NCBI GenBank assembly: GCA_905478325.1
Contig: CAJQIB010000005.1
Location: forward strand, 16,867 to 80,866
Direction of reading: 5' to 3'
Length of the DNA: 64,000 nucleotides
From: an uncultured Flavobacteriales bacterium
GTDB lineage: Bacteria; Bacteroidota; Bacteroidia; Flavobacteriales_D; Sanyastnellaceae
Below the pieces are notes generated by a model that was not told the origin of the DNA, did not search any database, and was given only the letters and a program-made list of their open reading frames with translations. Position numbers and translations under genes: made by a program. This document shows positions 1 to 12,000 of the stretch, piece after piece (the stretch's first letter is position 1; every line of letters starts with the position of its first letter).

Positions 1-610
1 TGGCCATGATGACCGAACGGTCATTTCGCACCAATTCATGTAACAATTCGAGGATGCCTTCGGTGGTATCTGGATCGAGATTGCCTGTCGGTTCGTCAGC
101 AACAATAAGCGGAGGCTCATTGAGCAAAGCGCGTGCGATGGCCACCCGTTGTTGTTCACCGCCTGAAAGCGCATGAGGCATTTTGTATCCTTTTGTACCG
201 AGGCCGACCTGGTCCAAACATGTCTGAACCCGCTGATCAATCGCTGACTGTTCGCTCCATCCTGTTGCTTTCAGCACAAAAGCGAGATTTTCGGCGGCCG
301 TTCGATCGGGCAAGAGCGCAAAATCTTGAAAGACCATGCCCAGATCGCGACGTAAACTGTAAACGTTGTGACGCGTTACTTTGAGAAGGTCATGCCCGCA
401 AACATGGCCTGTTCCAGAGGCCAATGGAATCTCTCCGTAGAGGGCTTTGAGCAAGGAACTTTTGCCAGAACCTGTTTGCCCGATGAGGTAGACAAACTCT
501 CCAGGGTGAACCGTGAGGTTCACATCTTGAATGATCCAATGTTCGTCTTGAGCGACGGCGATGTGATCGAGTTGGATGAGAGGTTCAGCGTGTGATGAGG
601 TCGTTTCCAT
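1..610 (-). CDS. ftsE: FtsE-like ABC transporter ATP-binding protein (C-terminus cut off by window edge)
   Basis: This gene runs off the left edge; 203 residues of its N-terminal part are visible, read on the minus strand from ATG at 610. It has the full ABC ATPase set: Walker [10 protein letters not shown] near residues 44-52, Q-loop VFQD, signature LSGGEQQR and Walker [13 protein letters not shown]. Short length before Walker A, the linker region and the Walker B-D-loop form resemble FtsE, which with FtsX activates cell-wall hydrolases at division. A LolD/MacB-type ATPase has similar motifs and cannot be excluded without the C-terminus or an ftsX gene in view. It starts 3 bases after the stop of the upstream M16-like gene, so the two are probably co-transcribed. 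Confidence 0.85.
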   Translation of the reverse strand, partial: METTSSHAEPLIQLDHIAVAQDEHWIIQDVNLTVHPGEFVYLIGQTGSGKSSLLKALYGEIPLASGTGHVCGHDLLKVTRHNVYSLRRDLGMVFQDFALLPDRTAAENLAFVLKATGWSEQSAIDQRVQTCLDQVGLGTKGYKMPHALSGGEQQRVAIARALLNEPPLIVADEPTGNLDPDTTEGILELLHELVRNDRSVIMA

Positions 611-613
611 GAT

Positions 614-2707
614 TCAATTGTCGTCAAAGAGGTTGGATGAAATCCGCCCGTTGAGGGTAGTTTTGCTCACGCGAAGGGTCATGCCTTGGCCATTGGTCAT
701 TTGTACGGTGGTCATTGGAAAAGACAATCCCTGTACCCATTGGTAGTCTGAAAAGGTGCTTTCTATTTCCACAGGGCCTGCCGGGCCTTTGCGTTCGCCG
801 ACTGATTTCACCAGCAGATGTGACCCGTTGTGAAAATACAGCGTTTCATATGGCTCACCATGGGATTGGATTTCAACCACATAGTGTGGTCCATCTTGAG
901 CGCGATCCATGCCAAGAAGTTTGGCCGTCAAGTTGAGGTCCGTCAAATGCAAAAAATGGGCGGCATAAAGATGTTGACTCAGTTTTTGGAATTCTGATTC
1001 AGGCAGGGTTTTGGATTCGCCATTCATGCGATTGACACCTCCAGACTTCGTTATGATTTGTTCCATCATAAGGGTGCCATTCATCGATGCTTGAGTCAAG
1101 ATGCCAACACCATATTGGGTCTTGATTTCCACTTCAATTTCAATTTCGGCACCTGCACTCGCATCAGCAATTTGCACAAGAGACTCGAGTGATTCAAATG
1201 CTTCGACTCCGCCGCGAGCGGTGTAGTAATCGATAAATACGGTCTCTGCCGTTTCTCCAGTTGGTGCTGGGTCGAGTTGCAAAACACGCTTGCCAAGGGC
1301 GTCAAAAAACTCAATTTCTGAATGACCGCTCAAACGGCTTAAGCCTTCTGGAATCAGCGAACGGTCGCCAGCAACGGAAATGATGAGATTGGCAGGACGT
1401 AAATACTGAATGGCGACCCGTTGGATATCCGATGGGGTGACTGCTCGCAACGTCTTCAAAAAAGCGCGTGGCCCTTCCGAATCTTCTCTGTTCAAAATGG
1501 CATCTTGCCAAGCTTCCATGTATTTTTCTGCTTCGTGGAGTTGCATGTCAGCGATTACGGCCTCGACGGCTGATTGAACCAATCCGGTATCCACTCGATT
1601 CAGTGTAAGGTCCTGCATGGATGCGATGGACTTCTCGATGAATGGAATCACGTGATGGGGTGATTCCAAGGATTGGATTCGAAAGCTCCCTAATAAATCA
1701 TCCGCACGTACGCTTGAAGTGAGCATAGGGGAACACGGCGGGGTGGAGCAGTTGGTGTCAACAAGAGATCCAGGAAGCGTTGGGTGCGTGAGTATGGCAT
1801 TTAAAACAACACATGCGGCTTCATCGGAATGTCCCGGTTTTAATGAGACGGTGTGAGAAAGTTCCAAAGCCATGAGGTGTTCGCCAGGAATTTCTCCAAA
1901 GCAAACACGGTTTTGAAGCGGCTTGGTTGGAACGCTGTGGCGGACAATTGGAATTTCACGTGGCAACCAATCGCCCAAAGCAGCTTCAATCCAAGTGCGG
2001 GTTTCTTCATGAGTCAAATCTCCGGTAACAGCGATGCTTGCATACTGAGGGCGGTAGTGCAGGGCATGGTGTTGTATCAAATCAATGTGAGAAATGGAAT
2101 CAAGCGATGAAGGAGAGATCGTTTCTCCATAGGGGTGTTTCTTGGTGAATACCCGTTGCTGACTCAGTTGATGAACGCGGATTTCGGAGCTGTTCTCATT
2201 TGTGGACAGGGCGAGGCGATAGTGCTCTAAGGCCTCATTGACAGCCGTTTCGGTAAAGGCTGGATAACGTAAAACCTCCACGAGCAATGCCAACGTTTCT
2301 TGGGCATACGCTTTGGGGCTGGAAGCACGCAACAGGCCTTCAGTGGTGATGATTTCGGCGTCATACGCATCCAATAGAACGTCCAAGGAATCGCTCGACC
2401 GCAGTGCTGTTCCTGAGCGCATGATTTCCCCGGTCAATTGAGCAACCCCTGTGCGTTCCAATTCCAACGCTAGAGGAGTCTTCAATTTTATCGACCAGAA
2501 AACACGATTTGAGGCTGTGTCAGCTATCGAAACGAGGCGCAGTCCATTTTCCAACGTGTTCAGCTCAACAGAGATAGCGGTATCTCGAGTATCCGACCTG
2601 CTCATTTCTTGAGAAATTACAGGAGAACAAAAAAAGCTGACTAAAGATAAAAGGAACACACACTTTTGAGTGGTTTGTTTGGGGCGTATCGTAATTGAAA
2701 TCGACAT
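614..2707 (-). CDS. M16-like (insulinase superfamily) exported protein lacking zinc motif, with C-terminal LolA-like region
   Basis: A 697-residue protein. I chose ATG 2707 because it places a signal peptide (hydrophobic stretch ending before Gln, VIS-Q) at the N-terminus; the ATG at 2758 adds 17 non-signal residues and lies one base from a TATATTCG promoter-like box. Residues about 40-450 show the M16 pattern, including HHALHYRPQYASIAVTGDL, the usual strand after the lyase-like helices, but I find no HxxEH or HxxE zinc site, so it is probably a non-catalytic M16 subunit. Residues about 480-697 (starting YYTARGGVEAFESL) resemble the LolA/LppX-like sheet often fused to Bacteroidota M16 proteins. 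M16 proteins of this kind usually pair with an active partner; none is visible here. It lies just upstream of the FtsE-like gene. Confidence 0.75.
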   Translation of the reverse strand: MSISITIRPKQTTQKCVFLLSLVSFFCSPVISQEMSRSDTRDTAISVELNTLENGLRLVSIADTASNRVFWSIKLKTPLALELERTGVAQLTGEIMRSGTALRSSDSLDVLLDAYDAEIITTEGLLRASSPKAYAQETLALLVEVLRYPAFTETAVNEALEHYRLALSTNENSSEIRVHQLSQQRVFTKKHPYGETISPSSLDSISHIDLIQHHALHYRPQYASIAVTGDLTHEETRTWIEAALGDWLPREIPIVRHSVPTKPLQNRVCFGEIPGEHLMALELSHTVSLKPGHSDEAACVVLNAILTHPTLPGSLVDTNCSTPPCSPMLTSSVRADDLLGSFRIQSLESPHHVIPFIEKSIASMQDLTLNRVDTGLVQSAVEAVIADMQLHEAEKYMEAWQDAILNREDSEGPRAFLKTLRAVTPSDIQRVAIQYLRPANLIISVAGDRSLIPEGLSRLSGHSEIEFFDALGKRVLQLDPAPTGETAETVFIDYYTARGGVEAFESLESLVQIADASAGAEIEIEVEIKTQYGVGILTQASMNGTLMMEQIITKSGGVNRMNGESKTLPESEFQKLSQHLYAAHFLHLTDLNLTAKLLGMDRAQDGPHYVVEIQSHGEPYETLYFHNGSHLLVKSVGERKGPAGPVEIESTFSDYQWVQGLSFPMTTVQMTNGQGMTLRVSKTTLNGRISSNLFDDN

Positions 2708-2823
2708 GAAGAAATTCGTGTTGTGGAGGTTCAGAACGATGGATGTTCGTTTCCGCATTCGAATATACAGCGTTCAATTCGGACCCAATGGCATTATCTT
2801 GGTGTCGTAAATCAGCACACGAT

Positions 2824-4317
2824 ATGGATTTAAATTGGTGGACTTTGGAGGATGTTTGGAGAAAACTCCAATCGGAACATGTGGGTGAATTGGCAGATGA
2901 TGCAAAAGAGGCCATTGAAAAGTGCTACGGTTTTCTCCAGGAAACGATAGCCAATGCCGATGAAGCCGCTATTTATGGGGTGAATACAGGATTTGGTGAC
3001 TTGGCGCACACCCGCGTGGATAACGATTCGTTGCAAGCATTGCAGCGCAACATCCTGGTGTCTCATGCCTGTGGAGTGGGAGAGGATGTTCCCAAATTGA
3101 TTGTGCGCGCGATGCTGCTGCTTAAAATCAAATCGCTGTCCAAGGGGCATAGCGGAGTGCAATTGGTGACAGTAGAGCGTTTGTTGACGCATCTAAATGA
3201 AGGAGTGCTTCCTGTTGTCCCTTCGCAAGGATCGTTGGGTGCAAGTGGAGATTTGGCCCCATTGTCGCATCTCGTATTGCCCTTAATCGGTGAAGGGGAG
3301 CTTGTGGTAGATGGCGCTGTGGTTCCGTCATCAACGGTTTTGAAGGCAAAGGGTTGGGATCCAATTGAATTGGGTGCCAAAGAAGGGTTGGCGCTCATCA
3401 ATGGAACACAGCTGATGCTGGGTTACGGGATTATGGCGGTTCAGCGCATGGATAAAATTGCGGCATGGGCTGACGCTTTGTGCGCATGGTCTTTGGAAGC
3501 ATGGAATGGACGACCTGAGCCGTTTGATGCTTCCATTCATGAGGTTCGAAATCACAAAGGAGCTCAAGAATCTGCTGCGAACATCCGCCATTGGATCAAG
3601 GATAGCACCTGGCAAGACTTGCCGCGTGAACAAGTGCAAGATCCGTACTCTTTTCGTTGTTCTCCCCAAGTACATGGTGCCTCTCGTCATGCTTTAGGTG
3701 TAGCACGTGAAGTCTTTGAAAATGAGGTGAATGCTGTTACTGATAACCCGCTAATATTTCCAGAATCAGGCCGTATTTTGTCTGGAGGAAATTTTCATGG
3801 ACAACCCTTGGCATTGCAGTTGGATCAGCTGGCTTTGGCCGCCCATGAATGGGGAAGCATTTCGGAACGGAGAACCTTCAAGTTGCTATCTGGCAAGCAT
3901 GGTTTGCCTCCGTTCTTGGTGTCCAACCCTGGGCTGAATAGTGGATACATGATTCCTCAATACACAGCGGCCTCTCTGGTTTCGCAGAACAAGCAATTGT
4001 GTATGCCGGCATCTTCAGACACAATCGACAGTTCCAATGGTCAAGAAGATCACGTGAGTATGGGAGCCAATGCCGCATTGAAATTGTGGCGTGTACTGGA
4101 TAATGTGGAGCAAGTCTTGGCTGTGGAGTGCTTAGTAGCAGCTCAGGCCTGTGATTTGAAAGAGGGAGATGGACTCGCTCCGCGCCTAGCCAAGCTTCAG
4201 GATTCGTTGCGAAAGGAAGTTCCGTTTGTAGCGGAGGACTGCTTTATGCAGCCGCTCATGTTAGGGGCAAGGGACTGGATGTTTGGAGGAACAGCGAGCC
4301 CTTCCCCGGAAAACTAA
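2824..4317 (+). CDS. hutH: Histidine ammonia-lyase
   Basis: Deaminates L-histidine to trans-urocanate, the first step of histidine degradation, in the cytosol. The 497-residue protein carries the motif GSLGASGDLAPL; its Ala140-Ser141-Gly142 cyclise autocatalytically to the MIO electrophile. Other family landmarks are YGVNTGFGDLA near the N-terminus, the catalytic loop region around NPGLNSGYMIPQ and SSNGQEDHVSMG. Length matches the family (about 500). I chose ATG 2824 over the upstream ATGs at 2743 and 2791 because the protein aligns from there by eye and a TATCTTGG promoter-like box lies at 2798-2805. The rest of the pathway (hutI, ftcD) lies 13 kb away rather than next door. Confidence 0.95.
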   Translation: MDLNWWTLEDVWRKLQSEHVGELADDAKEAIEKCYGFLQETIANADEAAIYGVNTGFGDLAHTRVDNDSLQALQRNILVSHACGVGEDVPKLIVRAMLLLKIKSLSKGHSGVQLVTVERLLTHLNEGVLPVVPSQGSLGASGDLAPLSHLVLPLIGEGELVVDGAVVPSSTVLKAKGWDPIELGAKEGLALINGTQLMLGYGIMAVQRMDKIAAWADALCAWSLEAWNGRPEPFDASIHEVRNHKGAQESAANIRHWIKDSTWQDLPREQVQDPYSFRCSPQVHGASRHALGVAREVFENEVNAVTDNPLIFPESGRILSGGNFHGQPLALQLDQLALAAHEWGSISERRTFKLLSGKHGLPPFLVSNPGLNSGYMIPQYTAASLVSQNKQLCMPASSDTIDSSNGQEDHVSMGANAALKLWRVLDNVEQVLAVECLVAAQACDLKEGDGLAPRLAKLQDSLRKEVPFVAEDCFMQPLMLGARDWMFGGTASPSPEN

Positions 4318-4334
4318 ACGTTCTTGATTTCGTT

Positions 4335-5132
4335 TTAGCGAACTGCCGCCTTCCGAACGATGATGCGCAGCAAACGCGGTGCAAATCGTTTGAGATAGGC
4401 AGCTATGAGCTCAGTGCGACCAATCAGGACTTGATGTTTTTTACGTCCGACAGCCCGGATCATTTGCTTGGCACAGGCCTCCGCGGTAATACCGGCTCCT
4501 GTTTTTGCGTCCATGGTTCCTTGTTGACTGCCATCGCCCACCATGGCATTGACAGAGATTGAGGTTCGAATAAAGCCAGGACAGACCATGGTCACGTCAA
4601 TGTTGTCGTCGTGATGCTCCGCACGAAGCGCTTCAAAAAAGCCATGCAAGGCATGTTTGGCAGCACAATAGCCGGACCTTAAAGGAGCGGAGAAAAGCCC
4701 CATGAGGCTCGTCACTACGACAAAATGGCCTGATTGAACGCGTGCGAATTCAGGCAGAATAGCCTTCGTAAGCGCCAACGTTCCGAAATAGTCAATTTCC
4801 ATAACGCGGCGATCCACTTCAAGACCCGTGTCAATAGCGAGTGACCGTTGACTAATGCCACCGCAATGCACGACAACATCAATCTTACCCTTCCACGCCA
4901 AGGCCTGCTTCGCTAGACCTGGTATGAGCGCTGGTTCACCTAAGTCCAATGGCAAAACCAAAGCACGGAGTTGTTCTGCTTCATTCCATGTAGAAGTCAC
5001 TTCTTCAAGTGCTTGTTGACGACGAGAGGATAGGATGACATCGGCGCCGAGACGCGCCCATTCAGTAGCAGCAGCGCGTCCGATTCCACTACTAGCTCCT
5101 GTAATCCAGACGCATTTTCCTTCCCAGTTCAT
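4335..5132 (-). CDS. Short-chain dehydrogenase/reductase (SDR), DHRS7-like
   Basis: A 265-residue classical SDR. The Rossmann cofactor loop is TGASSGIG at residues about 11-18, followed by SSRR, which suggests NADP(H) preference. The active site is SGYCAAK with Tyr about 155 and Lys about 159, and the catalytic Ser lies in VVVTSLMGL. The C-terminal sequence resembles DHRS7-like SDRs common in Bacteroidota. The substrate cannot be read from sequence. It converges on hutH with 17 bases between stops, and is followed upstream by gyrB with 33 bases separating the gyrB stop from this start, so it may be the distal gene of a gyrB transcript. Confidence 0.9.
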   Translation of the reverse strand: MNWEGKCVWITGASSGIGRAAATEWARLGADVILSSRRQQALEEVTSTWNEAEQLRALVLPLDLGEPALIPGLAKQALAWKGKIDVVVHCGGISQRSLAIDTGLEVDRRVMEIDYFGTLALTKAILPEFARVQSGHFVVVTSLMGLFSAPLRSGYCAAKHALHGFFEALRAEHHDDNIDVTMVCPGFIRTSISVNAMVGDGSQQGTMDAKTGAGITAEACAKQMIRAVGRKKHQVLIGRTELIAAYLKRFAPRLLRIIVRKAAVR

Positions 5133-5165
5133 GGCATATAGCGTGATGACGTGATTCCAGTGAAA

Positions 5166-7193
<2,028 letters not shown>

Positions 7194-7208
7194 TTAAAAT
7201 TTGGTAGT

Positions 7209-7220
7209 GTCGCTAGCGAC
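7209..7220. repeat. 12-base perfect palindrome in gyrB leader, with flanking GGTAG/CTACC arms
   Basis: GTCGCTAGCGAC is a perfect palindrome lying between a promoter-like box (7233-7240) and the gyrB start. Flanking GGTAG (7203-7207) and CTACC (7226-7230) can extend it to a larger imperfect stem. It could be an operator or an RNA hairpin in the leader; no function is shown. Confidence 0.5.
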
Positions 7221-7232
7221 GCAATCTACCTT

Positions 7233-7240
7233 CGAATTTA
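7233..7240 (-). promoter_or_regulatory. Candidate -7 box for gyrB (TAAATTCG)
   Basis: One mismatch to the Bacteroidota -7 consensus TAnnTTTG, 48 bases before the gyrB ATG. No clear -33 TTTG partner was seen. Confidence 0.35.
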
Positions 7241-7325
7241 CGCATGAAAGGCCTGCAAATGCTCAGAAATAGCCGTTTTAAAGCGCCACTTATTCACAAA
7301 AAACAACCGGGTTGCTCACAAGTGT

Positions 7326-9092
7326 TTAGAACGCATAATTCATGCCCATTTGAAACCTGAATCTTTGGCTGTTGTAGCCCGGTAGAAACGGGTTGGCCTG
7401 GTTGAGGAGGTTGTTCAGGTGAATCCAGCCACTCAAGCGACCATTGTAGAGGTACTCTAACTGCATGTTCCACAAAGCCGTTGCTCCCAATGGGGTTTCA
7501 AACCCTACCAATTCGCCTTGGCTGTACAACGGGTTCGACTCTTCTACCGACCACGATTGGAGGGTGTTTCGACCCGTTAATAATTCGATTTGACTGCCGA
7601 TGCGCACTTTTTCTTCCCAGGTGTATACAGCGCCCAATTCCGTCTGTAACGTCGGTAAGTTCCAAGGACGGTTGACTTCGTCATCATCTGATTCAAAGGA
7701 ATACGCGTTTTGTTGAAGGCTTCCTGTGAGCGTGAATGCAGATCCAAGTCTCCACGAGGCATCCGCTTGAAGGGACGTTTGGTTGAAGCGCGCGTAAAGT
7801 GGAGTAAATGTTTCTCCGCGAAGGCTTTGAGCGTCAGCTCTCCAGAGTAAAAATTGATCGAAGCGCTGGTGATGTGCACTCAGGTTGAATGTAAACGCCT
7901 TGGTAATGGATCCTCGAAGACCGATTTGTAGGTGGATGTTTTCATAGGTGTTGTTGAGTGAATCCGTGTTGGTGGAGAGGAAGGGATTGGTGTCTAAGAG
8001 CTTCTGATAGCGATTTTGTTGAACACCGCCACCTACTTTGAGGTACGGGATGAAGAGATCCCGTAAAAGGCTTGTAGAAGCTTCTATTTCAGGGACAATC
8101 ATAAAGGGCTTCTTGCCTTGGGCATCTATCCAAAAAGCGATTCCTGCGGTCGTTTTCCAGTTTCCGAATGTTTTACTCAAGCGGGGGTGTAGATCAAAAA
8201 TAGCTTGTCGTATGGTCGGAGTTTCGGAGCCCTCAATGGAGCGTGTGAGCCGATCGATGTTGGCGTGTAGTAGGAAGGATATGGGTAGATTTTTCACACC
8301 CAACCCAACCCCAAATTTGCTTGGCGTTTCGTCATTGGGCTTCACCTCCACCTGCAGATCAACATTGTGTTCTTGCATTCCGCCATCGTTTAAAAGCTGA
8401 TAGGATGCTTTGAATAGATGTTGGAAGCTCTTATTCTTTGTTTCAAAATTGTGCGCATCAACATGCACTCCCCAAACGTTATAAATGCGATTTGTAGAAG
8501 AAGCCGTTCCGAGTATATCCGGAGTGCCTCCAAACAAACTTACCCGCTGTCGGCTCCAATCGCTGGAAACTTCAACAGATTCAGATCCGAGGAAACGCTT
8601 TCCCCAGCAGGCAATGCTGCTCGTGCTGAACACATCTTCAATGCTGTCGACGGATGCGTACCCCCCTTGGCTTGAGTCGTGCCCACCTCGAATGCCCCAT
8701 GTGCCTTCTCGGGATCTCAAATCGGTGAAGCTGAAATGGACAGTCGGGCTGATGAAATTGCCCAATCCAGCTTGGATGTGTCCTTTGTAGAGTCTTCGCA
8801 ACGGTTCGCTTACCCGAAGGCGAACGGGGCCGTTTTTAGACCATTCGGGTTGAACATTCATCCGCTTGGAGAGCATAGAATAGGAGAATGTAGGTTTTGT
8901 CGTTGTGAGTTGCGCGGGCTCTGGCCAGTGCAATTGTTTGTGTGCGTCCTGGAGTAAAATCTCACGATCTCCTATAAAGGTGACATCCAAGTCCAATGTG
9001 TCACCAGTAGCAAACACGGGGGTTGAAGCGAAAAGACTCCCAATGATAGCCCATGCGATGAATGGGTGGTTTTTGTTTGAAGCGTAGTTCAT
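7326..9092 (-). CDS. Outer-membrane beta-barrel protein, TonB-dependent-receptor-like without a recognisable plug
   Basis: A 588-residue predicted outer-membrane protein. The start at ATG 9092 gives a signal peptide ending STPVFA. The body consists of alternating amphipathic strands rich in aromatic and polar residues (for example FTFNLSAHH, FQMGMNYAF) and ends in Phe, the usual barrel-targeting terminus. I see no TonB box or plug domain of about 130 residues, so it resembles only the barrel part of a TonB-dependent receptor. It starts 5 bases after the stop of the large TPR gene, so the two form a coupled unit and probably act together at the outer membrane. A TTG at 9101 would overlap the TPR stop but is a weaker choice. 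Substrate unknown. Confidence 0.75.
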   Translation of the reverse strand: MNYASNKNHPFIAWAIIGSLFASTPVFATGDTLDLDVTFIGDREILLQDAHKQLHWPEPAQLTTTKPTFSYSMLSKRMNVQPEWSKNGPVRLRVSEPLRRLYKGHIQAGLGNFISPTVHFSFTDLRSREGTWGIRGGHDSSQGGYASVDSIEDVFSTSSIACWGKRFLGSESVEVSSDWSRQRVSLFGGTPDILGTASSTNRIYNVWGVHVDAHNFETKNKSFQHLFKASYQLLNDGGMQEHNVDLQVEVKPNDETPSKFGVGLGVKNLPISFLLHANIDRLTRSIEGSETPTIRQAIFDLHPRLSKTFGNWKTTAGIAFWIDAQGKKPFMIVPEIEASTSLLRDLFIPYLKVGGGVQQNRYQKLLDTNPFLSTNTDSLNNTYENIHLQIGLRGSITKAFTFNLSAHHQRFDQFLLWRADAQSLRGETFTPLYARFNQTSLQADASWRLGSAFTLTGSLQQNAYSFESDDDEVNRPWNLPTLQTELGAVYTWEEKVRIGSQIELLTGRNTLQSWSVEESNPLYSQGELVGFETPLGATALWNMQLEYLYNGRLSGWIHLNNLLNQANPFLPGYNSQRFRFQMGMNYAF

Positions 9093-9097
9093 GGCCT

Positions 9098-12000
9098 TCA
9101 AGGTTTCTCGGTGTTCAAGGTGTCAAAAGGCAGGGATGTAGCTCTTGCAGGAATGGCTGGGATGCTATCGCTTTCTATGACTTGGAGGAGAATCTCTTGC
9201 TCCAAACGGTCAATGCGTTCTACTTGAGCTAAGGCTCGGTTTTGAACCCATTCCAATGCGACGTTTTCTAAAATACTCTGTGCGGTGGTTCGGGCTTGGA
9301 ACCAATCTTCCATTTCGATGTAGGCATCGACAAGCAATAAAAACGCTTGGAATTTCCACTCGTCATATGCCGCAAATTGATCAATGAGTAGAAATATAGA
9401 GGACTCCGTTGCCTGATAATCCTTGCGGTCAAAATTGATTTTACACAAGAGATATTGGCTTTCAGCGCCACGCTCGCCGCCAAAGCTGGCGATGGTTTTA
9501 AGATCCACAGATGCCTGGATCTCATCGCCTCGTTCCAATAAGATCTTGCCCCTCCAATAGACAGCGGTTCGTTGAATGTCTTCGGGAGTTTGACTGTCTT
9601 CTAGTACAAGGTTGGCATAGGTCATGGCTTCCTCGTTGTTTTCGAGGAGGTATAAACAGCGCATCAAGCCAATGCGTGCTTCGAGCACGTTTTCTTTGAG
9701 CATACTAACGGACTCAAGTGCTCGATAGTGAACCAATGCTCCAGCCCAGTCTTCAGCGTTCCAAGCGATCGTTGCTGCACCCAGCGCTGCAAGTTCTGTG
9801 TAATCGCTAACGGGTTGATTCAAAACATATTCGAAAGCAGCACGGGCTTGATTGACCTGGTCATCATCGAAATAGCAGTTGCCTAAGAAAAAATGAGCTT
9901 CCGTCAAAAAGCGTCCTTGATCATACGATCGAATGTACTCGCCGAGACGGACAATGCCCTTTTCACACAGTCGCTCTAAAGCCAAAGATCGCGCGGCATT
10001 GAACAGTCGCTCTTCAATTTCATCGCCGTTGAGACCTACACCTGAGGGGATATTGTCGAGTAAACCACGATCAATGAGAATGGGTTCTACAACATTAAAA
10101 GCATCTCCGGCGATGGCATCTTGTCCATAGTCACGGCGAATGATTTCCCAGATACCAAGGACATCTTCATCGCGTCCTTCCTTGACACCGATTAAACACA
10201 GATCAACCAAGGCGTACTTGAAACGAGCCGAATTGGGGAATTCGCTTTGCATGCGTTCCATGGCGTTCCTTGCTTGCGGGAGTTGGTTGGTCTCGATATA
10301 GCTGCGGCCCAACGAATACAGAGCTTCAGGAATATAGCTTGATTGAGGGGCTCGAGCAATCATCTCTTTGAGTACATCAATTTCTTCCATGGGTCGATCC
10401 AATGAGCCGAAGCATTCAGCCAGTTGCAATCGAGCATAATCCTCTGTTATATCGCTCGAGCCAATGACTTCGCTGTAGTACCGCGATGCGGCTTCGAAAT
10501 CCTTCTTCGAAAAGAAACAATCGGCAGCACGAAGCTTGGCATCCCGTGTCTTGCTTGCATTTGCTTCAGGAGCAGCCTTGAGATAGGAGCGGAAGGCGCT
10601 CAGGGCATCCACATACAATTTGCGCTTGAAGAGTGCGTAGCCTCGGGCATAGATACCGTCGGCATAATGGCTGCTTTGATAAGCTCCTGGAGAGGATTCA
10701 AAGGCAGCGTAACGGCCTGTAGCGTCCGTGTATTTTTTCAGGAGGTAATTCAATTCTCCCTGCCAGAAATACGACTCGGCGGTGAGGAGCGGGTCTACAG
10801 GGTAAGTCCTCACAGCATCAAAATACTGCAGGGCTTCCTGGTAGTTGCCTGTTCGAAACAACTCGACACCACGGTTGTACGCAACCAGTTGAAATGCCTG
10901 CTGAACGGGCAGTGTTTTTTCTTGAATCAATTCCAAAGCCTCCAATGCGCGATCATAATTTTTGGAGGACATATACACCTCGAGTAAGAAGCCGTAAGCC
11001 TCCTCCTTTCTTTTGGATTCCGGGAAATCTCTGAGATAGCGCTCTACGGCTCCAATGGCATCATCAAAAGGATTGTAGGTGAGCTCGTAAGCAAGCTTTG
11101 CATAACTAAAGAGGGCATCTTCTTGAATGTCGCGGTCGAAATCCAGTTGTGATGCCTTTTTAAAGGTCGTGCGCGCCTTGTCTTTTTCACCAAGACTGAG
11201 ATAACAGTCCGCCATGTGGTACATTCCATTTTGGGCCATGGAATCTTCCTCGCGAACTGACAAGGTGAAGCAGTTTAGTGCTTTTCGATAGGCTTTTTCT
11301 TTGTAGTAAACGTAGCCCATTTGATAGGCAAATTCACGGGTGCGATCCCGACCACGGCTGAAAGTGTATGCTTCTTCCAGATAAGGCAATGACGCTTTGA
11401 ATCGTTGCTGCCGGTAGTAAGCATCTCCCACCAAACGAGAGACATCGGCACGTTGCACCTCGTTGATTCGACTGTCCTCATGGAGGACGGTGGGGGCGTA
11501 TTCAATCAAGGCATCATACTGCTCAGTTTCATGCAGCAATTGCGCAATGTAAATGGGGACAATTTGGTCGAATTCAGGATTAGAAGCCAAAGACTGGAAT
11601 CCTGATAACGCAACCTGAGGTTGTCCTTTGATATAGGAAATGTGGCTAAAGTAGTACTGTGCATTCGCTGCAAACTTGCCAGACTCTTCAGGGTTCTCCA
11701 TCACGGCGAACAAATCCAATCGGGCATCTTCATACCGTTCCAATTCAAATTGTGCGTGTCCCTTTTTGAATTGGAGCTCTCGTTTTTGTGCAACGGGCAT
11801 CCGGGTTGTGCGAATGGATTCGAAAGCCGCTATGGCATCGTTCCAATCGCGCTTGCGGTAAAGAAAGTTGGCATACATCCATTGGGCTTCTTGCACCAAA
11901 GGAGACTCAGGATAGGACTCCATAAAGTTTTGAATGCCGTTTTCCGCATCGGCATGCTGCAACTCTATTGCGCAAGCGGCCAATCTAAAGTTGGCCAATG

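Noticed and set aside
133..595. Plus-strand ORFs at the left edge
   Set aside because: They lie opposite the FtsE-like frame, whose ABC motifs are clear.
10424..10987. 187-residue plus-strand ORF opposite the TPR gene
   Set aside because: Lies entirely within a well supported minus-strand TPR gene, with no family-like sequence.
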